Below are positions 31,841-41,370 of a stretch of DNA of 64,000 nt, one piece after another. The stretch comes from an uncultured Candidatus Saccharibacteria bacterium. GTDB lineage: Bacteria; Patescibacteriota; Saccharimonadia; Saccharimonadales; Saccharimonadaceae. The notes under the pieces are model-generated. The model had not been told where the DNA came from. It ran no database searches and saw only the letters and a program-made list of their open reading frames with translations. Every line of letters begins with the position of its first letter. Position 1 is the stretch's first letter. The stretch covers positions 18,874 to 82,873 of the forward strand of contig CAMJLE010000001.1 in NCBI GenBank assembly GCA_946406665.1, given 5' to 3'. Made by a program: the position numbers and the translations under genes.

Positions 31841-33280
31841 TTATTTTTCTGACTCGTCGCGGCGCATAGGTGGGAACGGTACACCCTCGCGAGCTGAAAC
31901 GCCTTCAAATAGCCAGAAATTACGCTCAGAGTTTCCCCAACCACAAGTCGGCGGCATACCATATTCGAGCATCTCTACGAAATCCATATCAAGCATTTGC
32001 GCCTCATCATCGCCGGCGTCGCGCATAGCCTGCTGACGCTGGAAGCGCTCGAGCTGGTCGAGCGGATCGTTAAGTTCGGAGAATCCATTGCCCATTTCGG
32101 TGCCAAAGATTACTGGATGGAAGCGCTCAGTAACACGTGGATCCTCGGCGTGCTTTTTGGCAAGTGGCGACAGCTCAACTGGCTCATGAATTAGCCAGAA
32201 CGGACCAGCGGAATTCTTACGAATAATTTTCCATAAATAATCTAGCAAGCGCGAAGCTTCGGCCTTGTCATCGAATTTTACATTATTTTTGCGCAAGATG
32301 TCGTGAATTTTTTGAATATCTGGATTAAAAACGTCGACATCGAAATTCTCTTTAATAATGTCCGCAAAGGTAATCTTAGGCCACTCACAATCAAGGTCTA
32401 CTTTCATGCCGTCGCGCTCAAATTGAAGCGTCCCCCAGGTTTCCTTGCAGACATATTTAATCATCTCTTCGTAGAAAGCCATGCCCTCTTCGTAGTCCTG
32501 ATACGCCGCGTACGATTCCATCGCGACATGTTCTGGAAGGTGTTCTTCGTCCATGCCCTCGTTGCGGAAACGTGGACCGATATCATAAACTCGCTCGTAT
32601 CCGCCACCGATTAAGCGCTTGAGTGGAAGCTCGTGCGAGATGCGTAGATAATAGTCTTGGTCGAGTGCATCCATGTGCGTTACGAACGGATTCGCATCGG
32701 CGCCGCCAGTGGTTACTTCGAGGACTGGGATATTAATCTCGATAAAACCGTGGTCGTTCAAGAATTGGCGTGTAGCGGTCCAGAATTTGGAACGACGAAT
32801 AAAACGCTCGCGAACCTCGGGGTTAACCGCCATATCAACATAGCGGCGACGCAAACGCTCCTCTTTATTCGTAAAACCATCGCGACCAGGAAGCGGACGT
32901 AGCGCCTTCGTTAAAATGCGTGGCATGTCGCAGAATACGGATATCTCATCCGTCTTAGTTTTGCCGACTTTGCCCTCGGCCTCGAGAAAGTCGCCAGTAT
33001 CTAGCTTCTTCGTAAACTTCGCCGCAGCGTCTTTGAGAAAAATCTGTATCTGGCCAGAATCGTCGGCGATTACCACAAAAGCAAGCTTTCCGAAACTACG
33101 TATGCTAGCAATTCGGCCGGCAACACAAACGTCCTTGTCGGCATACTTATCGAAACTCTTAAGAATATCTCCGATTTTAGTATTACGGTTGGAATGTGCT
33201 GGATACGGATCAATACCCTCCGCTCGGAGTTCATTTAGTTTGCGAATTCTTTCATCGCGAAAATCTTTAAGAGTTGCCAT
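31841..33280 (-). CDS. lysS: Lysyl-tRNA synthetase, class II
   Basis: A 479-aa protein. An N-terminal OB-fold (VCVAGRIASIRSFGKLAFVVIADDSG) is followed by the class II catalytic domain: motif 2 around ERVYDIGPRFRNEGMDEEHLPE and motif 3 GWGNSERNFWLFEGVSAREG with the ATP-binding Arg. Motif 3 differs from the usual GLGIGIDR of bacterial LysRS, although the overall order and the HELPLKRLIGGGYE segment fit lysine enzymes. No clear Shine-Dalgarno is present. The start lies within about 7 nt of a TATGAT box, so it may be leaderless. It sits between the dprA remnant and a GH3 enzyme on the same strand. Confidence 0.9.
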   Translation of the reverse strand: MATLKDFRDERIRKLNELRAEGIDPYPAHSNRNTKIGDILKSFDKYADKDVCVAGRIASIRSFGKLAFVVIADDSGQIQIFLKDAAAKFTKKLDTGDFLEAEGKVGKTKTDEISVFCDMPRILTKALRPLPGRDGFTNKEERLRRRYVDMAVNPEVRERFIRRSKFWTATRQFLNDHGFIEINIPVLEVTTGGADANPFVTHMDALDQDYYLRISHELPLKRLIGGGYERVYDIGPRFRNEGMDEEHLPEHVAMESYAAYQDYEEGMAFYEEMIKYVCKETWGTLQFERDGMKVDLDCEWPKITFADIIKENFDVDVFNPDIQKIHDILRKNNVKFDDKAEASRLLDYLWKIIRKNSAGPFWLIHEPVELSPLAKKHAEDPRVTERFHPVIFGTEMGNGFSELNDPLDQLERFQRQQAMRDAGDDEAQMLDMDFVEMLEYGMPPTCGWGNSERNFWLFEGVSAREGVPFPPMRRDESEK

Positions 33281-33319
33281 ATCTTATATCATAACATCGT
33301 TTCGCTGATTAGTCGAGCA

Positions 33320-34564
33320 TCATCGGATACGTTGGACCACTTCGGCATGCTCAGCGCTGCCAAAGTATGACTCGTCAAGATATTCATAATCTTCAAGATT
33401 CTCTTTTTTGAACTTCAAGACGCGATATGCCGCCTCGTCGATGCGTTCAATCTTGACGTTGCGTTTGATATTTTCAATCGCTAGCTCAGGATTACTTGGT
33501 AGCACAAGCATGTCAGCGCCGGCATTAATTGCGCGACGATAGCTATCCCATTCCTGATAATTATTCGTGATGGCACCCATATTCATAGCGTCGGTCACAA
33601 CTAAGCCGTCATACTTATATTCTCTGCGTAGAATATTTGTAATTATAGTCCCAGATAGAGATGCCGGGGTATTATCGCCGGTGACTTTCGGTAAAGCTAT
33701 ATGGCCAACCATAATGATTTTAGCTCCATTTTCAATCGCATTCCGAAATGGGACTAGATCACTACGCTCAAGCTCGTTGTGCGAGCGATTAATAATCGGT
33801 AGACTTAGGTGCGAGTCGACAGCCGTGTCGCCGTGGCCTGGGAAATGTTTATATGTAGCAACTACGCCATTTTCTTCCAGGCCTCCTGCTAACGCCATCG
33901 ACATCTTTGTCACTACTTGCGGATTATCCGAAAAACTGCGCTTGCCGATGACGTTATTATTCGGATTAAAAAAAACGTCAACGTCCGGCGCAAAATCTAC
34001 ATTAATGCCAATTGCGCGCATTTCTTCCGCCATTACGCGACCGACTTCTTGAGCCAGCCCAGCATCGTTCGTAGAACCAAGACTATACATGTCAGGAATA
34101 TTCGTAGCCGCTCTATCCGAAATATTCGCTATTCGCTGGACGGGGCCACCCTCTTGGTCGGTCGCAATAATCAGTTTTGTCTTGGCGCGCTTCTGCAATT
34201 CTTCCACGTATTTTCTCGTACTGGCTAGCGTTCCATAATTATCGCCCATGAGAATATAGCCACCATAGGGGGCCTCTTTTAGACGAGACATCTCTGCTTC
34301 AGTTATGGTTTGGCACTTATTCTCTACTATCAACAACTGCGCAATTTTTTCTTCGAGGGACATTGCATTGAGTTGCTCTTGGATAGGGTCGACGGGTTTT
34401 GGTTCTGGCTTTATTGTTGGAGCAGAGTCAGACTGCCGTTCTAAGCTATGCGCTTGCCGCGGCAGTTCATCATTGGGCTTCCGGATAGACACTAATGCGA
34501 CTATCGCTATCGTAGCGGCCATGGAGACTAAAAAGAGGGTAAGTAGCTGTATAGTTTTTCGCAT
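33320..34564 (-). CDS. Glycoside hydrolase family 3, NagZ-like
   Basis: A 414-aa protein. An N-terminal membrane or signal segment and a Pro-rich linker place the enzyme outside the cytosol, unlike the cytosolic NagZ of Gram-negatives. The GH3 barrel is clear: ATDQEGGPVQR, FAPDVDVFFNPNN, the conserved KHFPGHGDTAVDSHLSLP loop that carries the acid/base Asp-His in the NagZ subgroup, and VVTDAMNMGAI with the nucleophile Asp. The likely substrate is beta-N-acetylglucosamine on peptidoglycan fragments. For an epibiont this could be its own or its host's wall; that is inference. It lies just downstream of the ABC exporter gene (20 nt gap), with AAGGAGGG before the ATG. Confidence 0.88.
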   Translation of the reverse strand: MRKTIQLLTLFLVSMAATIAIVALVSIRKPNDELPRQAHSLERQSDSAPTIKPEPKPVDPIQEQLNAMSLEEKIAQLLIVENKCQTITEAEMSRLKEAPYGGYILMGDNYGTLASTRKYVEELQKRAKTKLIIATDQEGGPVQRIANISDRAATNIPDMYSLGSTNDAGLAQEVGRVMAEEMRAIGINVDFAPDVDVFFNPNNNVIGKRSFSDNPQVVTKMSMALAGGLEENGVVATYKHFPGHGDTAVDSHLSLPIINRSHNELERSDLVPFRNAIENGAKIIMVGHIALPKVTGDNTPASLSGTIITNILRREYKYDGLVVTDAMNMGAITNNYQEWDSYRRAINAGADMLVLPSNPELAIENIKRNVKIERIDEAAYRVLKFKKENLEDYEYLDESYFGSAEHAEVVQRIR

Positions 34565-34584
34565 TGATTACCCTCCTTTTTTAA

Positions 34585-36387
34585 TTAATCTGCACCGTCC
34601 AAGAATGCGCCAGATTGACGCGACCAGAGATGATGATATGTACCATTCTTCTCGAGAAGTTCTTGGTGTGTACCTTGCTCTACTATTTTACCGTTATCTA
34701 GGACGATAATGCGGTCAAGGCTAGCAATAGTAGATAGGCGGTGAGCAACAACGATGCTCGTGCGCCCTTTCATGAGTCGAACGAGCGCATCTTGAATTAG
34801 AGCTTCAGATTCAGAATCGAGCGCAGAAGTTGCTTCGTCGAGCACTAGAATGGGTGCGTCCTTCAAGATTGCGCGAGCTATCGCTACGCGTTGACGTTGG
34901 CCGCCTGACAGTTTTACGCCACGTTCACCAACAAGCGTCTCGTAACCCTCCGGCAAATCTTTGATAAAATCATGCGCATTCGCCAGCTTGGCGGCACGAA
35001 TCACATCCTCACGCGTAGCATCGGGGCGGGCGTATGCGATATTATCAGCTATACTACGATGAAACAGTGATGTTTCCTGCGGCACATAGGCAACCGCCTC
35101 GCGTAGGCTGACCTGCTGAACTTCGCTAATATTTTGACCATCAATTAAGATTTCGCCACCCTGGACGTCCGCAAAACGCAGAAGTAGCTTCGTTAGCGTC
35201 GTCTTGCCCGAACCCGACACGCCGACGAGACCAACACGCTCTCCGGGCTTTATATGTAACGAAAAGTCCTCGAAGATAGAAGCCTTCGCGTCGGCATGGC
35301 GAAACGAAATTGCATCAAAATCGATTTTACCTTTCTCTGCTTTTAGTGGTTTAGCGCCTGAAATGTCCTTGACGAGTTTTTCAGTATCAAGAATCATCGT
35401 CATCTCGTATGCGTCGCCAAAAACGCGATTCATGTGCTTAAAGATATTATTAACATTCCACAATTCGCCCATGATACTCATCGAATAGTTGACAATGAGA
35501 ATGAGAGTAGCCACCGATAGATTGAAAACCGACGACCCAGTCATCATGAATACTACGAGTACGGCGATAATGCCGATATTGACTACGTTAAAAGCTAAAT
35601 CTCGACGCATGGTGCCTCTTAGGTGTGCCATGCCCGCATTGTAGCTAGCGCGGTTAAAATTCGCGTAGCGATGCCGCTCATGCGCTTCGCGACCATAAGA
35701 CTTAACCGATAGAATATTTGACACCGAATCGGCTAGTTGCCCAGTCTGCTTCGTTTCTGCTTCGGCGTGCTCCTTGCTGAGATGCGAAATTCTCTTGAAT
35801 GTCAGCGCCGAGCATGCAATATAGGCGGCGACAAATAGGAAGAGGCCTAGCACAAATAATGGCGCGCGCGGCACTAGAATAATAAAGATGAATGTTAGCA
35901 TTGAGACTAAATAAAGAATGTCGAAAGTTATAATATCGAAGAAGCGTTCAAACGATCCGACAAATTTATTTGTCTGCGATACTAGAGAGCCCGAAAATCG
36001 GTTATTGTGAAACTGCATCGATTGTTCGCTGACTGCGTCGAAACACATTGCCGCTAAGTCATACAGAACCTTGAGTTCGTATTTCCAGCACCAGCAAACG
36101 CGTAGCCAACCCAAAATTACACCACCAGCAACATAGAGACCAAGTAAGGCGAGCCCCTGCGGCAAAAGAACTGGGACGATTTGATCATTCGGTATTCCCT
36201 CAGCAATTGCATCAATCATGTTTGCAAAAATAAGTGGAATCAAAACCGTGCGAATCAATACGACGATTGGCGTAGAAATAATTGTGCCAATTGCGTACCA
36301 TTTATACTTTTTTGAACATTGCCAATAGTAGTACAGCGTACGCTTCGCAACCGACGCTCGCTGCTTGCTATCTTTTCGTTTTTTCAT
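34585..36387 (-). CDS. ABC transporter, fused membrane and ATPase domains
   Basis: A 600-aa half-transporter of the exporter type. The N-terminal about 330 residues hold six membrane helices. The C-terminal nucleotide-binding domain has Walker A GVSGSGKTT, signature LSGGQRQR, Walker B ILVLDEATSALD and the H-loop VVAHRLSTI. The MsbA/LmrA-like layout suggests a homodimer that exports a lipid, drug or peptide; the substrate is not predictable. The ATG is 6 nt after TATAAT (36394-36399), so it is probably leaderless. It is followed closely by the GH3 gene, suggesting an operon. Confidence 0.92.
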   Translation of the reverse strand: MKKRKDSKQRASVAKRTLYYYWQCSKKYKWYAIGTIISTPIVVLIRTVLIPLIFANMIDAIAEGIPNDQIVPVLLPQGLALLGLYVAGGVILGWLRVCWCWKYELKVLYDLAAMCFDAVSEQSMQFHNNRFSGSLVSQTNKFVGSFERFFDIITFDILYLVSMLTFIFIILVPRAPLFVLGLFLFVAAYIACSALTFKRISHLSKEHAEAETKQTGQLADSVSNILSVKSYGREAHERHRYANFNRASYNAGMAHLRGTMRRDLAFNVVNIGIIAVLVVFMMTGSSVFNLSVATLILIVNYSMSIMGELWNVNNIFKHMNRVFGDAYEMTMILDTEKLVKDISGAKPLKAEKGKIDFDAISFRHADAKASIFEDFSLHIKPGERVGLVGVSGSGKTTLTKLLLRFADVQGGEILIDGQNISEVQQVSLREAVAYVPQETSLFHRSIADNIAYARPDATREDVIRAAKLANAHDFIKDLPEGYETLVGERGVKLSGGQRQRVAIARAILKDAPILVLDEATSALDSESEALIQDALVRLMKGRTSIVVAHRLSTIASLDRIIVLDNGKIVEQGTHQELLEKNGTYHHLWSRQSGAFLDGAD

Positions 36388-36430
36388 ATATTAATTATAT
36401 TCCTTTTATGCTATTTTTATGATTCTGCGC

Positions 36431-36472
36431 GCAAAAACGCGCCGTTTTTTAATAATCCGACGCGTTTTTTTA
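36431..36472 (-). terminator. greA terminator
   Basis: Minus strand: AAAACGCGTCGG pairs with CGGCGCGTTTTT (with one bulge), ending in a T-run. Confidence 0.75.
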
Positions 36473-36481
36473 GAAATTCAA

Positions 36482-36928
36482 TTACTCGATGGCGGTAACT
36501 TTGAAAACTTTACCGTTTGGCAAAACTGCCTCCTCGCCAACTTTCTTGCCGAGGATTGCTTTACCAATTGGTGATTCGTCGCTGATTTTGCCTTCGAGCG
36601 GATTAGCTTCTACTGCTCCAACTAGCGTATATTGGCTAGTTTTGCCGGCAGATTCGAGCGAAACCATGCTGCCCATGGCGACTTTCTGCTTACTACCGCC
36701 TTTAATAATTTTGGCGTGAAGTAGAATATCTTGAATTTCTAAGATGCGTCCTTCGACTACTTTTTGCTCACCACGAGCAGCGCTGTAGTCTTCGTTTTCG
36801 CTTAAGTCGCCATAGGAACGTGCGAGAGCGATTTTCTCCGCAATCTCTGGACGACGTGCGATAAGTTGTTTTAGTTCTTTCTCTAAATCTTTACGACCTG
36901 CCTCAGTAATACTAACTGTCTTAGCCAT
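36482..36928 (-). CDS. greA: Transcription elongation factor GreA
   Basis: Rescues backtracked RNA polymerase by stimulating transcript cleavage. It is 148 aa. The N-terminal coiled coil ends in the active tip ARSYGDLSENEDYSAARGEQ, which has the paired acidic residues. The C-terminal FKBP-like domain ends GKKVGEEAVLPNGKVFKVTAIE. AAAGGAGGG lies before the ATG, one of the stronger ribosome sites among housekeeping genes here. A terminator follows. Confidence 0.95.
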   Translation of the reverse strand: MAKTVSITEAGRKDLEKELKQLIARRPEIAEKIALARSYGDLSENEDYSAARGEQKVVEGRILEIQDILLHAKIIKGGSKQKVAMGSMVSLESAGKTSQYTLVGAVEANPLEGKISDESPIGKAILGKKVGEEAVLPNGKVFKVTAIE

Positions 36929-36974
36929 ATACCCTCCTTTCCTCTTATGATTATCGGGACTTTGGTATTAATTT

Positions 36975-38210
36975 CTAAGAAAGTTTACTAATAAACTCGT
37001 TTAAGGTCAAGAGCTTTGTTTCGCCAGTACGGCGATTTTTAATTTCGACTTTATCGTCTGCTAAGGTTTTCTCGCTAACTACGACTCGATACGGGATACC
37101 CATCAGGTCCGCATCGGCAAATTTTTCGCCAGTACGAGCAGTTTTGCGATCATCCCAAATGATATTCTCTGGGGATTTAGCATAGAGCTCGGCCGCTTTT
37201 TGTTCGCCAGTCTCCCCTATGCCGACTAGATAGTATTTATATGGAGCGATTTCCTCTGGCCAGACCAAACCCTTATCGTCGCTTAATTTTTCGGCAATTA
37301 CGCCCATAACGCGGCTTGGGCCAATACCATAGCTGCCCATAAAGACTTTCTGGCGTTTACCGTCTTCATCGTTATAGCAAAGATCTAATGCGTCAGTATA
37401 TTTATATCCAAGCGTGAAGATATTACCGACTTCGGCCGCCTTACATTTTTCGAGCTTGTCCGCTTCCAGGCCAAGCTGCTTAAGCGTCTCGTCATTATAA
37501 ACTTCTTCGTTCACAGCTATTTTCTTTTCGCGATCGAGATAAATTATATCTTCGCCGGCATCGCAAAGTGTCTGAAACTCGTCGCTAAATTTGCTAAACG
37601 AGCCGCCTGAAGCGAAAGTACGAAACGTACTATCGCCAATGCCTAGACGATCGAAGATTTTAAGGTAAGTTTGAGCACAACGCTCGTAAAAGTCTAGATG
37701 TTGCTCGCGGTCAGTCGAAAAACTATACAAATCCTTCATCATGAATTCACGCGTGCGCATGATGCCGGATTTGGCGCGAAGCTCATTGCGGAACTTTGTC
37801 TGAAACTGATAGACGTACCTTGGCAAGTCTTTATAACTAGAAATGTACGATTTCATCAAGCGCGTTAGTGGCTCTTCGTGCGTTGGCGCCAAGCCAAGTT
37901 CGCCGCCGGCATTGAGTTTTGTCTTAAACCAAACGTCCATCACGTCGTCATCCCAGCGGCCGCTAGCCTCCCAAACGGCTTTTGGCTGCAAGCTGGTCAT
38001 ACGTAGCTCTTCGCCACCAATACTATTCATCTCTTCGCGAATAATCTGGATGATTTTATCTAGCGTACGCATACCAAGAGGTAAGTAATCATATACGCCC
38101 GCCATTTCCTTATAAATATAACCAGCGCGCAAAAGAAACTTAGCGCTGCGACTAACTTCGTCGGCCGGCGTGGTTTTCGTGGTTTTAGTAAATGATTGAC
38201 TTAACTTCAT
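36975..38210 (-). CDS. proS: Prolyl-tRNA synthetase, compact form without the INS editing domain
   Basis: Charges tRNA-Pro, 411 aa. Class II motifs are clear: motif 1 around VYDYLPLGMRTL, LAPTHEEPLTRL, motif 2 FRNELRAKSGIMRTREFMMKDLYSF, and motif 3 GSYGIGPSRVMGV. A short anticodon-binding domain closes it. Typical bacterial ProRS is about 570 aa because a 180-residue editing (INS) domain lies between motifs 2 and 3. Here only about 60 residues separate them, so cis-editing of Ala-tRNA-Pro is absent. Shorter ProRS forms are known in alphaproteobacteria and other lineages and rely on separate editing proteins. No strong ribosome site precedes the ATG. Confidence 0.94.
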   Translation of the reverse strand: MKLSQSFTKTTKTTPADEVSRSAKFLLRAGYIYKEMAGVYDYLPLGMRTLDKIIQIIREEMNSIGGEELRMTSLQPKAVWEASGRWDDDVMDVWFKTKLNAGGELGLAPTHEEPLTRLMKSYISSYKDLPRYVYQFQTKFRNELRAKSGIMRTREFMMKDLYSFSTDREQHLDFYERCAQTYLKIFDRLGIGDSTFRTFASGGSFSKFSDEFQTLCDAGEDIIYLDREKKIAVNEEVYNDETLKQLGLEADKLEKCKAAEVGNIFTLGYKYTDALDLCYNDEDGKRQKVFMGSYGIGPSRVMGVIAEKLSDDKGLVWPEEIAPYKYYLVGIGETGEQKAAELYAKSPENIIWDDRKTARTGEKFADADLMGIPYRVVVSEKTLADDKVEIKNRRTGETKLLTLNEFISKLS

Positions 38211-38281
38211 AATTATTATCCTATCATAAATTTGAAACTTTACAAAAAGTTATTAATATTATCTATTATTGCGCTCTAGCT

Positions 38282-40522
38282 TTAGGCAAGATTATCGTAT
38301 TCGTCCATGGACGTGATGAGCAATTCGCGACCTTTATTTCCGCCAGACGAATCGCCTACGATCCCCATGTCGGACAATTCATCGATAATAGCGGCCGCTC
38401 GACCGTAGCCAATACGCAAACGACGTTGCAAAAGCGAGGTAGAGATTTTGCCTTCACGAAGCGCGACTTCGACGGCTTGACGCTTGACGTCGCCCCCGGC
38501 GCCACCGCCCATATCGATACCGACGCCAGCAGAACCCTTACCGCCGAGTACTACCTGTTGCGAAGTAACCTCTTCGTTGTAGTTTGCAGGCGCTTGCTGA
38601 CGCAGAAAATCGGTAACTTTTGCAATCTCGGGGTCGCTGAGGTATGCGCCCTGAACACGGAGCGGTTTGCCCATCATTTCCGTAGTAAGGAACAACATAT
38701 CTCCGGAGCCAAGGAGCTTTTCGGCGCCGCCCATATCGAGCATAACGCGAGAGTCGGTATTGTTGTTTACTGCAAAGGCGATACGCCCTGGAATGTTGGC
38801 CTTGATAAGACCAGTAACGACTTTTACTTCTGGACGCTGCGTAGCGAGAACGAGATGAATACCTGCGGCGCGCCCCTTCTGGGCAATGCGCACAATCAAA
38901 GTCTCCAATTCTTTGCCCGCCATCATCATCAAGTCCGCCATCTCGTCCACGATTATAACGATATACGGCATCTTGCCATTGTCGTGCCTCTGTGGATTGC
39001 CGTCCTCGTCTTGTATCGTGGTCGGCGTACCCTCCCTGGCCATCTTCTCGTTGTAATCAACGATATTCTTAACACGCGCATCCTTCATTACGGTATAGCG
39101 CTGCTCCATTTCCTTTACTGCCCACTGCATTGCGCTTAGCGCCTCGGAAACATTTGTAATTATCGGGGCAAGCAAGTGCGGAATAGCCTCATACGCAGCC
39201 ATTTCAACCTGCTTTGGGTCGACAATAATCAAGCGCAAATCTGCTGGAGAGTTGTGATAAAGCATAGAAGTAATGAGAGTATTAGTCATCACCGACTTAC
39301 CCGAACCAGTAGTACCGGCAATGAGTAGGTGTGGCATCTTGGCGAGATTGCCCATGATCGGTTTTCCGGAGATATCCTTCCCTACCGTAAAGGCCAATGG
39401 CTTATCGGCTATCATCCTGTGCCATTCGCTAGATTTTAAAAGTTCATGCAAGCCAACGCTTGCGGCTTTGTTATTTGGAATCTCTATGCCTACCGTGCGA
39501 GTACCAGGAATCGGCGCTTCAATACGAATCTTATCTTTTGCTAAGTTGAGCGCCAAATCTCGGTCTAGAGTGGCAATCTTACTAACCTTTACCCCTGCGG
39601 GGGGTCTTAGTGTATACTGCGTAATGCGCGGGCCAACGTTAGCGCCTTCAACCTCTACGTTAATGCCGAACTGTTCTAGAGTATCTTTAATGATAGCGGC
39701 ATTATTGTGCGTGTCGCCCGGATCAGCCGGTGAACGTTTCTTGCTGAGCAAATCTATAGATGGCATTTCCCAATTCGGGTCGCTAATCGCCATAAGTGCA
39801 GTCGATTCCTCGGCGACTGGGCGTTTTTCGGTATCGTTCGCCCTCTTCACTAATAAACCGTGCTTCTCTTTCTTCGAATCGGCTATTTCAACATTGGAAT
39901 TAACTCTGAAATTCTTGAGGCCGTCATCATCTGGATCAAGCTCGTGGCCGCTAGCACGACGCATGACTTTGGCGTTCTTAACATCTTCTTCGTTCTTGCT
40001 AGTTTTAAAAATAGAGCCGATTTTGCGGAAGAGCGCGGCGGGAGTCTCGGCATACATGAATAACGCAGTAATCAGAATTAACACTACATAGGCAAAAATT
40101 GCGACTCCATTTCCGAGCGTCTTTACGGCAATACTGTTTAATCCTTCACCAACAATGCCGCCAGTAGGTTCTGCTTGGCCGTAGGTCGGAACGCCAAATG
40201 CGCCACAAAACCAAAAAATCATCAAGACGGACGCCACCCAGACGCTCGCATCGAGGCGGTTATTCTGAGCGCGAAAAATCATTACAGCAAGATAAGTTAA
40301 GAGAACGGGGAATAGAAAAGTAGTATAGCCAAATACGTGCAAGGAGGCATCGTTGACTTTTTGCAAAGCCTCACCGCCCTTACCCATCCAAGTAACAACA
40401 AATACGATAGCAACACAGATCATTAGCAGTGCCATTATTTGGCGCCAGAAACCGCCCGGCAACTCATGCGAGTTAACTACTTCTTGCGATTTTTTCTTGC
40501 GTCCACGTTTTTTTGTTGCCAT
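38282..40522 (-). CDS. ftsK: DNA translocase FtsK/SpoIIIE
   Basis: Pumps chromosomal DNA through the division septum. It is 746 aa: about four N-terminal membrane helices, a short linker, the alpha domain (GVKVSKIATLDRDLALNLAKDKIRIEAPIPG), a RecA-like motor with Walker A GTTGSGKSV and Walker B VIIVDEMADLMM, and a C-terminal winged-helix gamma domain (STSLLQRRLRIGYGRAAAIIDELS) that reads KOPS-like sites. The linker is much shorter than in E. coli. The ATG lies 8 nt from a TATAAT box (40531-40536) with no Shine-Dalgarno, so it is probably leaderless. Confidence 0.96.
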   Translation of the reverse strand: MATKKRGRKKKSQEVVNSHELPGGFWRQIMALLMICVAIVFVVTWMGKGGEALQKVNDASLHVFGYTTFLFPVLLTYLAVMIFRAQNNRLDASVWVASVLMIFWFCGAFGVPTYGQAEPTGGIVGEGLNSIAVKTLGNGVAIFAYVVLILITALFMYAETPAALFRKIGSIFKTSKNEEDVKNAKVMRRASGHELDPDDDGLKNFRVNSNVEIADSKKEKHGLLVKRANDTEKRPVAEESTALMAISDPNWEMPSIDLLSKKRSPADPGDTHNNAAIIKDTLEQFGINVEVEGANVGPRITQYTLRPPAGVKVSKIATLDRDLALNLAKDKIRIEAPIPGTRTVGIEIPNNKAASVGLHELLKSSEWHRMIADKPLAFTVGKDISGKPIMGNLAKMPHLLIAGTTGSGKSVMTNTLITSMLYHNSPADLRLIIVDPKQVEMAAYEAIPHLLAPIITNVSEALSAMQWAVKEMEQRYTVMKDARVKNIVDYNEKMAREGTPTTIQDEDGNPQRHDNGKMPYIVIIVDEMADLMMMAGKELETLIVRIAQKGRAAGIHLVLATQRPEVKVVTGLIKANIPGRIAFAVNNNTDSRVMLDMGGAEKLLGSGDMLFLTTEMMGKPLRVQGAYLSDPEIAKVTDFLRQQAPANYNEEVTSQQVVLGGKGSAGVGIDMGGGAGGDVKRQAVEVALREGKISTSLLQRRLRIGYGRAAAIIDELSDMGIVGDSSGGNKGRELLITSMDEYDNLA

Positions 40523-40540
40523 ATGGGGATATTATAGCAT

Positions 40541-40574
40541 AAAAAATAGGGAGAAAGCTTACGCTTTCTCCCTA
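40541..40574 (-). terminator. Terminator of the 40590-41279 gene
   Basis: A perfect 12-bp stem (TAGGGAGAAAGC with GCTTTCTCCCTA), tetraloop, then TTTTTT on the minus strand. Confidence 0.9.
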
Positions 40575-40589
40575 GTCCGTTGGCCTGTC

Positions 40590-41279
40590 CTATTTTAGCA
40601 AGCCGTCGAGAATATCACTATAGCTACTATAATCATCGTAGATAGAGTTGCTCGAAGTTTTGCCATAATAGCTAACCAACTGTTGCACAAATACGATAAT
40701 GAACCCAATTGTCGCGATGGCGATGGCGATGAAGCAAACGATGCGCAAGAGGGAAGTTTGCCCCTTGGCAATACGCGAAGCTATAAAGCTAATAGTTCCA
40801 GCGCCAATTGCGCAAATAACGGTCGGCAAGAAGCTACTTAGCCACAGGTCGCCCTGCTTGAAGCCCTTACGACCAAGCGACATGAGCGAGTAGATGATGA
40901 TGCCTACCATATTAAGAGCATATACCGCAACAAAGCCTAGGAATACATTTGCGATACAGCCCCAAGCTTTCTTGGTAGCTTCGGCGTCAGTAACCTTCTT
41001 GAGCGTCAAGATTCCGTAAATCGCAAACGCTAGCGCAAACAACCCAGCCATAATAATGGTCGGCACAGCACTATTGGAGCCCATAAAGCGGCCAAAGAAC
41101 GGAATGGCGAATGACCATTTTCCTTTCGTGAATCCGGCGATAGCGCAAAAGATAGCGCTATAGCCAAGGAACATCGCGAGCGCCATTGACCAAGCGTTCG
41201 TGATGGCCAATTTACGTTTATCTATGTTTATTTTTGGCATTGATACCGGCTCCACGACCGGTTTTTCTGTTTCTGGCAT
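40590..41279 (-). CDS. Membrane protein with about six helices, unknown
   Basis: I start at ATG 41279 (MPETEKPVVEP), behind AATGGAG; the ORF-track start is upstream of the promoter region (TATAAT around 41315). The 229-aa product has a hydrophilic N-terminus (VSMPKINIDKRKLAI), then pairs of membrane helices in a DUF4190/DUF4064-like style, and ends in a tyrosine/serine-rich tail (SIYDDYSSYSDILDGL). No enzymatic motif is seen. It is monocistronic, with terminators on both sides. Confidence 0.75.
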   Translation of the reverse strand: MPETEKPVVEPVSMPKINIDKRKLAITNAWSMALAMFLGYSAIFCAIAGFTKGKWSFAIPFFGRFMGSNSAVPTIIMAGLFALAFAIYGILTLKKVTDAEATKKAWGCIANVFLGFVAVYALNMVGIIIYSLMSLGRKGFKQGDLWLSSFLPTVICAIGAGTISFIASRIAKGQTSLLRIVCFIAIAIATIGFIIVFVQQLVSYYGKTSSNSIYDDYSSYSDILDGLLK

Positions 41280-41322
41280 ATATACTCCATTTAGATTATG
41301 TATATACCATATATTATATAAC

Positions 41323-41351
41323 AAAAATGCCCGCACAATGTCGAGCATTTT
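41323..41351 (-). terminator. pnp terminator
   Basis: Minus strand: AAAATGCTCG pairs with CGGGCATTTT around an 8-nt loop, then TTG. Confidence 0.8.
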
Positions 41352-41370
41352 CTGAATGCTTTTTCGAAGC

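Noticed and set aside
38426-39139. 237-aa plus-strand ORF opposite ftsK
   Set aside because: Same reason: antisense to the conserved motor and gamma domains.
39273-40091. 272-aa plus-strand ORF opposite ftsK
   Set aside because: It is a shadow of ftsK; no ribosome site or recognisable domain.
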